This document shows positions 53,847 to 60,084 of a DNA stretch of 64,000 nucleotides, piece by piece (the first letter of the stretch is position 1; each line of letters begins with the position of its first letter). The DNA comes from a virus. The notes under the pieces were generated by a model, which worked only from the letters and a program-made list of their open reading frames with translations, did no database searches and was not told where the DNA came from. The DNA lies in the IMG/VR virus record IMGVR_UViG_3300030331_006142, positions 1-64,000 of that record; one strand, given 5' to 3'. Position numbers and translations under genes: made by a program.

Positions 53847-54689
53847 TTAATCAATTTTACGTTGTGACAGATACGTGCCCAAAACATCTTGTGCAATAGA
53901 CACTGCTGTTTTCCTAGGGAGGTCTAGCAACATGCATGCTCTTGGTGACCCATCCGAATTCTTTGGCCCGCTTCGATTTGCACAGTCGCGAATTTGTTGT
54001 CCGAATTTATTGTCGTTTTTCATTTTGCACTGGGCCCAGTTATGCCAGGCCTTTCCAAATCTTGGTGCACTATGAGTTTTGTATGCTTCTTCCTTGCATG
54101 GGTCTTCTGATATCTCTTTTATAGCAACTTCTAATTCTTCCTTGATTATTTGGGCTAACTTTTTCTTTGATATTTTTTTATTTTTAGATTCATCTAGGTC
54201 CGGTGGTAGTTCTCTGTCGGAGAATGGGGTTCCACCCGCGCCGCGGATGCCACGCGTTGCGTAATAATTTGCCACAAAAGCGAATATGGTCTCATCGGCC
54301 TGCGCGCCGTCCGAAAACAACAGGTCTACGGCTTTTTTCCACCAAGGCGTTTGTGGATATCCTTTTTGGTTCACCCATTGCGTCCATTCGCGGTATACCG
54401 GGTCTTCTTCGGAAATGACCCGAATGCTTTTTCCGAAAAACATTTCTCTCAATTCGCCGTTATTGGCTATCCCCAACTTGCTGGCTACTATTCTAAGCGC
54501 CTTTTGGGAACGCGGCTTACCCTTAACCCACTTTAACTGCCGAGCCATGGTGGCGCCCGTTTCGCGACGCGCACCGTCAACTGTGACTTTATAGCCCTTC
54601 CGGTAACTGCTGTCGACGGCGTCCTCGTTCATTGCTTTTTTTACTTCTTCTTTGATTAATTTCTCTAAAATTTTTTTCGTGATTTTCAT
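53847..54689 (-). CDS. Double-tag virion cargo protein (280 aa)
   Basis: Strong AAAGGAG before the ATG. First tag MKITKKILEKLIKEEVKKAM; a second tag-like segment without Met, KISKKKLAQIIKEELEVAIK, at about residue 172, so two tagged modules are joined. Module 1 (REMFFGKSIRVISEEDPVYREW, ATRGIRGAGGTPFSDRELPP), module 2 with Cys (EDPCKEEAYKTHSAPRFGKA, GQQIRDCANRSGPKNSDGSP). Last gene of the minus block before the intergenic hub; the upstream region shares the dyad and AT pattern with 53381. Confidence 0.65.
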   Translation of the reverse strand: MKITKKILEKLIKEEVKKAMNEDAVDSSYRKGYKVTVDGARRETGATMARQLKWVKGKPRSQKALRIVASKLGIANNGELREMFFGKSIRVISEEDPVYREWTQWVNQKGYPQTPWWKKAVDLLFSDGAQADETIFAFVANYYATRGIRGAGGTPFSDRELPPDLDESKNKKISKKKLAQIIKEELEVAIKEISEDPCKEEAYKTHSAPRFGKAWHNWAQCKMKNDNKFGQQIRDCANRSGPKNSDGSPRACMLLDLPRKTAVSIAQDVLGTYLSQRKID

Positions 54690-54711
54690 GGGCCACTCCT
54701 TTTTTAAAACC

Positions 54712-54725
54712 GTTAAAAAACTAAC
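54712..54725. promoter_or_regulatory. GTTAA-N4-CTAAC dyad
   Basis: GTTAAAAAACTAAC, one mismatch from a perfect dyad, 23 bp upstream of the 54689 start; second member of a three-site set. Confidence 0.45.
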
Positions 54726-54852
54726 GTCACAATTAAATAGTATTTTTGTAAGTTAATCGTAAAATCTCCGAAATTTTCTGTGTGGAGAGAACGTGGGCGT
54801 AGCTAGCGCATGTAGGTGCATGTAGGTGTAAGACTTACATTCGGCTACCTGT

Positions 54853-54870
54853 GGGGGGAGGGGGGAGGGG
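54853..54870 (+). other. G-quadruplex motif
   Basis: GGGGGGAGGGGGGAGGGG on the plus strand, easily split into four G3 or longer tracts with very short loops. Sits between the left gene block and the iterons. Confidence 0.6.
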
Positions 54871-54930
54871 TACCCACACCCTACTACATGTAAGTTTTTT
54901 AAATACATTTAAATAGATTTGTTTACCTTG

Positions 54931-55050
54931 CCCTACATTGTGCTCGAGTTACTTACGCTTACCCACACCGCCCTACATTGTGCTCGAGTTGCCTACAGCA
55001 ACCTAGGTTGTAGTCGAGTCGCCTACGCTTGCCTACACTGTAGTCGAGTC
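54931..55050. repeat. Four iterons, about 30-bp period
   Basis: Copies begin near 54931, 54971, 55001 and 55031 (spacing 40, 30, 30). Core CCTACATTGTGCTCGAGTT or CCTACACTGTAGTCGAGTC, followed by a shared xCCTACGCTT-like tail. CTCGAG/GTCGAG lies at the same offset in each. Iteron geometry near an A-rich tract fits an initiator-binding array. Confidence 0.6.
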
Positions 55051-55121
55051 ACCTACGTTTTAGTACAATGTATTCTGGTGTAGGTATAAGTATTATTTTT
55101 TTTACCTCGCACGACATTTTC

Positions 55122-55133
55122 CTACCGGTAGGG
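55122..55133. repeat. Palindrome CCTACCGGTAGG
   Basis: Perfect 12-bp palindrome built from the CCTAC/GTAGG pentamer. Confidence 0.6.
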
Positions 55134-55256
55134 CAAGGTAGTATAGTGTAGGTGGATGTAGTAGAAAAAAAAGTTAAAAAAAAAATAAAAAAAATAAAAA
55201 AACTTGAGATACATGTCGTTTTTTGTCGCGAAAGGTAGGATATATGCCTACACCTA

Positions 55257-55268
55257 CCTACATGTAGG
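55257..55268. repeat. Palindrome CCTACATGTAGG
   Basis: Perfect 12-bp palindrome inside CACCTA-CCTACATGTAGG-TG; same pentamer logic as at 55122. Confidence 0.6.
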
Positions 55269-55403
55269 TGCTGTAAGTAGTTGAAATTGTTGAGGTTTTC
55301 ACGGTCACGTTTTTGAAATGGGAAAAAGAAGAAATTGTCGCTCTAAGTGCTTGAAATCATTAAACTTTCGTTCCTGCCGCTGGCATGTCACGAGAAAAAA
55401 TGG

Positions 55404-55409
55404 TATAAT
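55404..55409 (+). promoter_or_regulatory. Extended -10 promoter for the plus operon
   Basis: TGGTATAAT gives an extended -10 (TGnTATAAT) with only a weak -35. It would drive the 55514-56336 operon. The 90-nt leader holds GC-rich hairpins (GGGG-GAGAAAG-CCCC and GCGGG-N8-CCCGC) before the AAAGGAG site. Confidence 0.5.
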
Positions 55410-55513
55410 ATATACATAAGCAAGGGGGAGAAAGCCCCGCGCAACTTGAACCGCGCCCCACGCGGGCGCATTTACCCGCACGCTACACGTGCATCTAATG
55501 AAAGGAGCCTCTC

Positions 55514-55750
55514 ATGGCTTTACGACGACAGAAAAACAACATTCAAAACCTTAACCTTATCATCGTCAACGAGGACGAGAAGGCTGGCATGACCATTGAC
55601 CAGACCATTCTCAATGGCAAGTCCGCGGCGGTATCGTTCCGCCTTGTCAACGGTGGGCGCAAGTCCGCGGCCGTCAAGCTGGACCGCCAGGCATGCGTGG
55701 ACCTGCTTGAAGCGGTCACCGAAATCCTCGACACTGAAGGCGACTTCTAG
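55514..55750 (+). CDS. Paralogous ITIDQT-family small protein (plus copy)
   Basis: 78 residues with AAAGGAG 7 nt before the ATG. AGMTIDQTILNGKSAAVSFR then KSAAVKLDRQACVDLLEAV align along nearly the whole length with the minus-strand 57408-57653 protein. Beta hairpin then helix; possibly a small nucleic-acid or protein-binding factor. GC-rich compared with the left block. First gene of the plus operon. Confidence 0.75.
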   Translation: MALRRQKNNIQNLNLIIVNEDEKAGMTIDQTILNGKSAAVSFRLVNGGRKSAAVKLDRQACVDLLEAVTEILDTEGDF

Positions 55751-55754
55751 TCGC

Positions 55755-55782
55755 TTGACCTGGACAGGTCAAAAAACTGTCC
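55755..55782 (+). promoter_or_regulatory. Overlapping inverted repeats after the plus paralogue
   Basis: TTGACC-TGGACA-GGTCAA overlaps GGACAG-GTCAAAAAA-CTGTCC. Two alternative hairpins share bases, as in attenuators; the second is followed by TTACATTTT. The TTGACC/GGTCAA arms recur in the operator-like site at 58791-58808. Confidence 0.45.
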
Positions 55783-55823
55783 TTACATTTTGTTAATTAC
55801 TATCGACCGACAAGGGGCTTAGT

Positions 55824-55907
55824 ATGTTTGAATTTGTTATTCCTGTTTTGATTTGTTATATTGTTGAACACATGCCAGTCTATGACTGGTCTTGCTTGGA
55901 GAATTGA
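55824..55907 (+). CDS. Membrane microprotein (27 aa)
   Basis: AAGGGG 8 nt before the ATG. MFEFVIPVLICYIVEHMPVY then DWSCLEN: one membrane span. Next gene begins 3 nt after its stop. Function unknown. Confidence 0.55.
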   Translation: MFEFVIPVLICYIVEHMPVYDWSCLEN

Positions 55908-55909
55908 TT

Positions 55910-56113
55910 ATGTCTGATTATATGCTTGATACTGCTATCGTATACGCCGGGCGGTCTTATATGGCTCGCCCAGGTTCCGCCCGGTATCGTTGGCTCGAAC
56001 GCGCTGCGATTCACCACAACATGCGCGACTATGGGAACGCGCGCGCATGCTTCCGCAAAGCGCTCGACGCTCCGGAGCGTGAAGCGTGGATGTTGTCTGG
56101 AGCTGTCCGATAA
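55910..56113 (+). CDS. Small TPR-like protein (67 aa)
   Basis: Start MSDYMLDTAIVYAGRSY at 55910 with GGAG 9 nt upstream. WLERAAIHHNMRDYGNARAC and FRKALDAPEREAW form a helix-turn-helix like one TPR unit. GC-rich. Its TAA overlaps the next ATG. Confidence 0.6.
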   Translation: MSDYMLDTAIVYAGRSYMARPGSARYRWLERAAIHHNMRDYGNARACFRKALDAPEREAWMLSGAVR

Positions 56114-56277
56114 TGGAGAGCTTACATATCAAAATCGCCGGCGACCCTGGCTATCGGACTCGACTAGCCAGGATTAAAACCCCTTGGTACTCGCGCTTGT
56201 ATTGGGCTGTGTGGCACAATATGACCGATGCTATCATCATCGCGGCCGCGGCCGTCGCTGTCTGGAGCTTCGTATAA
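56113..56277 (+). CDS. C-terminal membrane-anchored protein (54 aa)
   Basis: TAATG-coupled start. MESLHIKIAGDPGYRTRLAR, then a C-terminal helix DAIIIAAAAVAVWSFV likely in the membrane. Function unknown. Confidence 0.6.
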   Translation: MESLHIKIAGDPGYRTRLARIKTPWYSRLYWAVWHNMTDAIIIAAAAVAVWSFV

Positions 56278-56336
56278 TGGCAACACGCCGGACGCGAGTG
56301 AGTCGCGCATGGTCTAAGACCAAAAAACGAGGCTGA
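56277..56336 (+). CDS. 19-aa basic microprotein (plus copy)
   Basis: MATRRTRVSRAWSKTKKRG. TAATG-coupled and preceded by GGAG at 9 nt. It aligns without gaps to the minus-strand microprotein at 56945-57004: 10 of 19 identical and the rest conservative (R/K, S/T, S/N). Conservation at this size argues for a real product. Charge suggests RNA, DNA or ribosome binding. Confidence 0.65.
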   Translation: MATRRTRVSRAWSKTKKRG

Positions 56337-56664
56337 GTCTCCTACACCATCCCACCACCTGCGCGTCCGGCACCCCGCCGGGCAGCGCACTCGTGTATGT
56401 ATTACACTTACATTTCCCTACATTTCCCTACATGTCCTACCTTTGCTCACACCTACCTACAGGTAGGACAAAGTGGGAGGTTTAACTACATTTCCCTACC
56501 TCGACCTACCTTATCCTACCTGTAGGATATTTACTTATATTTCTTACTTTCGCCTACATCACCACACACCTCCCACATTGTGCGCGGCTGCCTACATTGC
56601 CATACGTGGTCATACATGTAGGTCTTTATACTACATCGCCCTACCTCTGCGATGGTCCCCGACC
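56337..56664. repeat. Non-coding hub, right part with second CCTAC/GTAGG field
   Basis: Begins with a long GC-rich inverted pair (CCGGACGCG near 56288 with CGCGTCCGG near 56364). From 56401 to 56660 about 14 CCTAC/GTAGG pentamers lie in 260 bp, including TCCTAC-CT-GTAGGA. No gene seen. Confidence 0.6.
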
Positions 56665-56678
56665 GTTAAGAAATTAAC
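56665..56678. promoter_or_regulatory. GTTAA-N4-TTAAC dyad (third copy)
   Basis: GTTAAGAAATTAAC, perfect arms; same element as at 53406 and 54712. Confidence 0.5.
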
Positions 56679-56944
56679 AGACAGTTGAAGTGATAATACC
56701 ACAGCGTGGCCTGCTCGAAATTCGCTTGTATATTCACGGCCTTAAACATCTCAATCACTAAATTGATTTTTTCACAGCTCATCATCTTTTTTTTTCCAGG
56801 CGTTAATTTATTTACGTTGACAACGGGGAACGAGTATGTATTAAATCGCTTCCCACGCTGTCACACTTTTTTCCACACCACAACACTTTTTTTTCTGTGA
56901 TGCCCTATGGTATAGGGAGCTGGGCGTTAATGCCCTAACACCAC
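56679..56944. other. Intergenic stretch with two hairpins
   Basis: No gene seen. Hairpins CCCTAT-GGT-ATAGGG and GGGC-GTTAAT-GCCC lie between 56900 and 56936, downstream of the minus operon; without a clean U-tract they are only possible terminators. Confidence 0.4.
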
Positions 56945-57004
56945 CTAACCTTTTTTCTTTGTTTTATACCAAGAACGATTCACTTTTGATTTTTTAGAAG
57001 CCAT
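56945..57004 (-). CDS. 19-aa basic microprotein (minus copy)
   Basis: MASKKSKVNRSWYKTKKKG. Start overlaps the end of the 56994 gene by 11 nt; GGAG lies 10 nt upstream. Paralogue of the plus microprotein at 56277-56336. Both end a small operon that begins with an ITIDQT-family gene. Confidence 0.65.
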   Translation of the reverse strand: MASKKSKVNRSWYKTKKKG

Positions 57005-57194
57005 AATCATCTGACTCCATGCTCATGCCGCTGTTACCAATCAACCGAACCTCACCCAGCAAATCAGATGTTGGCACCCAGCGCTGTTTTCCGTTCTCCC
57101 ACTGTACCAGGGTTTCATTACCGTTTCGGCGTTGCTCCAAGGCTACACCGTTCTTGTTATCATACTGAGTCTCTGTCTTACTTTGAACAAACAT
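56994..57194 (-). CDS. Small SH3/KOW-like protein (66 aa)
   Basis: AGGAGG before a TAATG-coupled ATG. YDNKNGVALEQRRNGNETLV, QWENGKQRWVPTSDLLGEVR is a small beta-barrel pattern (VxW.NG...W....L). Function unknown. Confidence 0.65.
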   Translation of the reverse strand: MFVQSKTETQYDNKNGVALEQRRNGNETLVQWENGKQRWVPTSDLLGEVRLIGNSGMSMESDDYGF

Positions 57195-57307
57195 TATTTG
57201 TTTCCTCCTTCTTGAGTGGTTCGCTGGTTAACACGTCTTGTGCTTCTTCGGTTAGCAATATAAGAAACGTCACGGACTCGATTGATAACTGGCTTACTAT
57301 AAAACAT
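57194..57307 (-). CDS. Small basic protein (37 aa)
   Basis: MFYSKPVINRVRDVSYIANR then RSTRRVNQRTTQEGGNK; AGAAG upstream. Its tail encodes the AGGAGG site of the next gene, a compact arrangement like that in the MKVGDLV array. Confidence 0.55.
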   Translation of the reverse strand: MFYSKPVINRVRDVSYIANRRSTRRVNQRTTQEGGNK

Positions 57308-57354
57308 ATTTATTCTTTTCTTCTCTTCTCGGATTGTTGTTAGTGCAAAAGTGG

Positions 57355-57386
57355 GGGGTTGATTATGAAAGGCAAGGTTCAACCCC
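57355..57386 (-). terminator. Hairpin between the ITIDQT gene and the 37-aa gene
   Basis: GGGGTTGA and TCAACCCC arms, 16-nt loop, followed on the minus strand by CCCACTTTT. Possible terminator or processing site. Confidence 0.4.
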
Positions 57387-57407
57387 TTATGAAAACCTTG
57401 TTACGAC

Positions 57408-57653
57408 TTATACCTCTTCCTTCTCCAGCACTTCACCGAGTGCAGCAACCAAGTCTGTTAGGGCGACTCGGTCCAACTTGACCGCAGCAGAGCGCTGCTT
57501 GCCATTGATAAGGCGGACACTCACGCCCTGTGAGTTGCCGTTGACCAAGGTCTGGTCAATAGTGATACCGGCTGGCTTCTGCTTGGAGTCGTCGCTCTGC
57601 TCGTTCATGATGGTGAAAGCAATGTTTTCGATGTTGCTGATTGTGCGCTTCAT
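57408..57653 (-). CDS. Paralogous ITIDQT-family small protein (minus copy)
   Basis: 81 residues; AAAGGAC before the ATG. ITIDQTLVNGNSQGVSVRLI and RSAAVKLDRVALTDLVAALG match the plus copy at 55514-55750. Preceded by the 57725 promoter. Together with the 19-aa genes this makes two mirror-image related operons. Confidence 0.75.
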   Translation of the reverse strand: MKRTISNIENIAFTIMNEQSDDSKQKPAGITIDQTLVNGNSQGVSVRLINGKQRSAAVKLDRVALTDLVAALGEVLEKEEV

Positions 57654-57724
57654 AATGTTTGTCCTTTCAAAGACAGTTTGTTTGGTATTGGAATTTGGGC
57701 CCTTCCCTCATTCTCAATATATAT

Positions 57725-57753
57725 ATTATCTCAAATAATCGAGCAAAAGTCAA
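57725..57753 (-). promoter_or_regulatory. Sigma70 promoter upstream of the minus ITIDQT gene
   Basis: TTGACT, 17-bp spacer, GATAAT. Confidence 0.7.
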
Positions 57754-57784
57754 GAACTTTTTTAGTGCTCGGTGCATTTTTATT

Positions 57785-57990
57785 TCACTTGGTCTCGCGA
57801 CCAAAAGTGTCGAGGTTCCCATCTTCCTCGACGTGGATATAGCCTGCCCTGGAAATCACTTCCACGCTTACGCAACCACGGCGCCAAACTTCGGCCAACT
57901 TGACAACAATGCGCTGCGTTTGGAGCGCTTGACAACAATGCGGGTCCTGAATTGGTACGCCTCTGGTCTATATCCCCCACGGGCTCGCAC
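57785..57990 (-). pseudogene. Small ORF broken by a 29-bp tandem duplication
   Basis: Reading from GTG at 57990 gives MRARGGYRPEAYQFRTRIVV and then loses frame. A perfect 15-bp direct repeat (CTTGACAACAATGCG on plus at 57899 and 57928) brackets 14 bp; removing one 29-bp unit restores 58 codons plus stop, continuing as IVVKLAEVWRRGCVSVEV and IHVEEDGNLDTFGRETK. Either a pseudogene, a reversible slippage switch or an assembly error. No ribosome site before the GTG. Confidence 0.5.
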
Positions 57991-58269
57991 TCATACCGGG
58001 TCGGCTGAGTACGGTTCAAGTGTGTTAACGTCTGGACGGTCTAGCCATCCCATTTGATAACACACCTCTTTGAAGAAAGTATCTGGATATCCCTTATAAT
58101 TGATGCCTCGACAAGTGGTTTCGCCGTTACTCTCGAAGCCCAACTCGCCACCATCGCCGCCCTTTGCCATGTCTTTGTACTGCCACTTGACCTCTTCATA
58201 CATAAAGACCGAGCTTACACGCGACCCCATGTCTGTATATACTTCAACCATTTGTTCAACTGTTCTCAC
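57991..58269 (-). CDS. Hypothetical protein (92 aa)
   Basis: GTG start in a GTGA overlap, GGAGG 9 nt upstream. VRTVEQMVEVYTDMGSRVSS, YEEVKWQYKDMAKGGDGGEL, YPDTFFKEVCYQMGWLDRPD. No family recognised. Confidence 0.6.
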   Translation of the reverse strand: MRTVEQMVEVYTDMGSRVSSVFMYEEVKWQYKDMAKGGDGGELGFESNGETTCRGINYKGYPDTFFKEVCYQMGWLDRPDVNTLEPYSADPV

Positions 58270-58487
58270 TGTGCATCTCCTCCGCCTGTGCCGGCGCCCT
58301 GACAAACTTCATAACAATGCTCATGCACAAAATAATGACAACTTTCGCCACAGCCAGCATCTGTCTTGTCACAAAGCATTTCAACATCCTCTTCGCATTG
58401 CATTACTTTTCGGCACGATTCACCTTCTTCACTAGGGCAACCGCATAATGCTAAAGCAAGAGATAAAATCAACATTCTTTTAATCAT
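58266..58487 (-). CDS. Cys-rich predicted lipoprotein (73 aa)
   Basis: Signal RMLILSLALALCGC with lipobox; mature part has about ten Cys (GESCRKVMQCEEDVEMLCDK, GCGESCHYFVHEHCYEVC). Envelope-directed, disulfide-rich. GAGG before the ATG; overlaps the upstream gene by 8 nt. Confidence 0.7.
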   Translation of the reverse strand: MIKRMLILSLALALCGCPSEEGESCRKVMQCEEDVEMLCDKTDAGCGESCHYFVHEHCYEVCQGAGTGGGDAQ

Positions 58488-58680
58488 TAATCACCTCATA
58501 TCGCCGATGCGGGTTGAGCTGCGAACGATAAACCTCGCTAACTCCACAAGGGCAAACAATCTTTGCTTTATACGAATCCTCGTTGGTCCTTGGCACAAGC
58601 ACCATTGCAACATTACATCGCACAGCGCCTGGTTCGCCAGCACAAGAACCCAATGGATTAACTAAGTCGCCTCGTTTCAC
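58480..58680 (-). CDS. MKxGDLV-family protein outside the main array
   Basis: 66 residues from a GTG in a GTGA overlap. MKRGDLVNPLGSCAGEPGAV, KAKIVCPCGVSEVYRSQL. Same N-terminal GDLV barrel pattern as the array at 61-63.5 kb. Confidence 0.65.
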   Translation of the reverse strand: MKRGDLVNPLGSCAGEPGAVRCNVAMVLVPRTNEDSYKAKIVCPCGVSEVYRSQLNPHRRYEVIND

Positions 58681-58748
58681 TTCTTCTCTCCAAATTCTCT
58701 CATCTTACGAAGAAGTTTCTCAAGTAGCTTTTTATTGTTCTCGGTCAT
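58677..58748 (-). CDS. 23-aa charged microprotein
   Basis: GAGGAAG 9 nt before the ATG. MTENNKKLLEKLLRKMREFG then EKK: an amphipathic helix. First gene behind the 58779 promoter, so likely expressed. Confidence 0.55.
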   Translation of the reverse strand: MTENNKKLLEKLLRKMREFGEKK

Positions 58749-58778
58749 TTCAAGTCTTCCTCGATTGTTTATGTTACC

Positions 58779-58808
58779 ATTATACCCTATCTTGACCGCT
58801 AGGTCAAG
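58779..58808 (-). promoter_or_regulatory. Sigma70 promoter overlapped by an operator-like dyad
   Basis: TTGACC, 17-bp spacer, perfect TATAAT. The -35 is one arm of CTTGACC-GCTA-GGTCAAG (58791-58808), a perfect 7-bp dyad, so a repressor or activator bound there would control the 58748-57991 operon. Confidence 0.75.
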
Positions 58809-58844
58809 AAAAAAATAGCCGCGAATGGAAAAAAAATTCGGCGA

Positions 58845-58904
58845 TTAGCGACGAGCGTCGTACTCGTACAACAGTAACCACACAAGTATTAACATCACAA
58901 TCAC
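58845..58904 (-). CDS. Membrane microprotein (19 aa)
   Basis: GTG start in a GTGA overlap with the 26-aa gene. MIVMLILVWLLLYEYDARR: one short span and a charged tail. Small, so only tentative. Confidence 0.4.
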   Translation of the reverse strand: MIVMLILVWLLLYEYDARR

Positions 58905-58981
58905 GGTCTAAGTGTCACTGTCCAAGTGAGTATTAAACATGTCACCATCGTTATTGCAAACAAGCTAAGTGCATACCACAT
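58901..58981 (-). CDS. Membrane microprotein (26 aa)
   Basis: MWYALSLFAITMVTCLILTW then TVTLRP; starts 1 nt after the previous stop. One membrane span. Confidence 0.45.
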   Translation of the reverse strand: MWYALSLFAITMVTCLILTWTVTLRP

Positions 58982-58982
58982 A

Positions 58983-59189
58983 TTAAAACCAATCAATCTC
59001 GCGCGACTTCGGTCGTGAGAAAAACTCGAACGGGCCGATACGGAGGATGCTGTATGGCGTGGTGGTATCATTCGACAACACAAGGTTATAGCGCTTAAAC
59101 GAGAACCCCCACGACGGAGAGCGACCAACAAAAGTTGTGTATGGGTATCTTAACATCAACTTTCCTTTCAGTGTTCTCCAAATCGACAT
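58983..59189 (-). CDS. Hypothetical small basic protein (68 aa)
   Basis: TAATG-coupled to 59189-59521. MSIWRTLKGKLMLRYPYTTF, FKRYNLVLSNDTTTPYSILR. No family. Confidence 0.55.
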   Translation of the reverse strand: MSIWRTLKGKLMLRYPYTTFVGRSPSWGFSFKRYNLVLSNDTTTPYSILRIGPFEFFSRPKSREIDWF

Positions 59190-59521
59190 TATTTCAATCC
59201 AAACTTTTTGAGCAAATCTTCTGCCTGGTCAAATGTCATACCAACGTCCGAAAAGGCTTTCTTCTTGCGCTTGACTGTCGGGGCATCTGCCAATGGTGTT
59301 GTTGCTCCGCGAATTTCGTCCGCAGTCCAGTTACCGAGCTGAAGCTCAAAGTCGGTGACAACCAAAGTCCTGGCTGGGAGTCGTTCGCAGCGCAAGTGCT
59401 TGGCGACCGCTCTGCGGGCCTCTGCCTTTCCTGGCATTAGTGGCACGGTAATCGCGCCGGACCAGAGCAAGTGTTCGTTGTTAGCGTCATCAGATAGTCG
59501 GTAGTAAATTCGGGTTGCCAT
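59189..59521 (-). CDS. Hypothetical protein (110 aa)
   Basis: AAAGG 8 nt before the ATG, promoter at 59554. TRIYYRLSDDANNEHLLWSG, RTLVVTDFELQLGNWTADEI, and a C-terminal VGMTFDQAEDLLKKFGLK helix. GC-richer than the left block. No family recognised. Confidence 0.65.
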   Translation of the reverse strand: MATRIYYRLSDDANNEHLLWSGAITVPLMPGKAEARRAVAKHLRCERLPARTLVVTDFELQLGNWTADEIRGATTPLADAPTVKRKKKAFSDVGMTFDQAEDLLKKFGLK

Positions 59522-59553
59522 AATTTGAGCCTTTCCTCATTGTTTGTATATAC

Positions 59554-59582
59554 ATTATGTCAAATTTTTAACCAAATGTCAA
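59554..59582 (-). promoter_or_regulatory. Sigma70 promoter
   Basis: TTGACA, 17-bp spacer, CATAAT, upstream of 59189-59521. Confidence 0.7.
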
Positions 59583-59620
59583 GAAAAAAATGACCCATTT
59601 CACAAAAAAGTTTCAACCAC

Positions 59621-59884
59621 TCACAACAGTTCCTCGCCGGCGCGGAAGATTCTAAATTTATGACGGTTGTTAATAATATTCATTCCACTAAATCCACAGT
59701 CAGGAATGTACCCTGGTACACTCGGACCTTGCCAGGTCACAAAAACCTTCTCACTATGCCCCCATGCGTTTGGTTCAATAGATGTAACAAGGCAAACATA
59801 ATCAATGTCATTGGTCAAGCCGACAGGCACCATACTCTTGACAATCAACATATCACCAAGCCGTGGAGTTCTGGTTGAGTTCAT
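59621..59884 (-). CDS. GDLV-like small barrel protein (87 aa)
   Basis: ATGA overlap. TPRLGDMLIVKSMVPVGLTN, VTSIEPNAWGHSEKVFVTWQ: reads like a diverged member of the [K/R]xGDxV barrel family. Confidence 0.6.
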   Translation of the reverse strand: MNSTRTPRLGDMLIVKSMVPVGLTNDIDYVCLVTSIEPNAWGHSEKVFVTWQGPSVPGYIPDCGFSGMNIINNRHKFRIFRAGEELL

Positions 59885-60069
59885 GGGCTGTATTCACAGT
59901 CCCAGTCATTGAGGGCGGCTGCTCTCAGCAGCTCGGTTGGCTCGTCATCATAACAAGCAAATCCGCGAGCTTCGAGATAATCAACAAGCATTGAACGAGA
60001 TGCTTCTTCAAGCTCTCTTCGAGTCACGTCGATAAAGTTACCTGTGATGGTTTCAAGCGTTAAATACAT
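59881..60069 (-). CDS. Hypothetical acidic protein (62 aa)
   Basis: AAAGG before the ATG. RRELEEASRSMLVDYLEARG, YDDEPTELLRAAALNDWDCE; helical. No family. Confidence 0.6.
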   Translation of the reverse strand: MYLTLETITGNFIDVTRRELEEASRSMLVDYLEARGFACYDDEPTELLRAAALNDWDCEYSP

Positions 60070-60084
60070 TTAATTTACCTTTCT

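Larger units (their letters stand above)
54808..55270. repeat. Dense CCTAC/GTAGG pentamer field
   Basis: About 18 CCTAC or GTAGG pentamers by hand count in 460 bp, where roughly one would be expected by chance. Some pair as palindromes (CCTACCGGTAGG at 55122, CCTACATGTAGG at 55257). A second field lies at 56401-56660. Confidence 0.7.
54690..55400. other. Non-coding hub, left part (candidate origin region)
   Basis: About 710 bp without a convincing gene. It holds, in order, the dyad, direct repeats of CATGTAGGTG near 54808, a G-quadruplex motif, four iterons, palindromes, an A-rich tract at 55161-55205 and many CCTAC/GTAGG pentamers. Together iterons next to an A-rich tract resemble a replication origin with an unwinding element; inference. 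Confidence 0.5.

Noticed and set aside
54931-55050. Iterons as a CRISPR fragment
   Set aside because: Units differ, have no unique spacers of constant length, and no cas genes are present.
55347-55592. 81-codon plus frame across the leader of the ITIDQT gene
   Set aside because: It starts before the promoter -10 and overlaps the real gene in another frame; no ribosome site.
57780-58019. 79-codon minus frame across 57780-58019
   Set aside because: It overlaps the better supported 57991 gene, has no ribosome site, and the region is explained by the 29-bp duplication.
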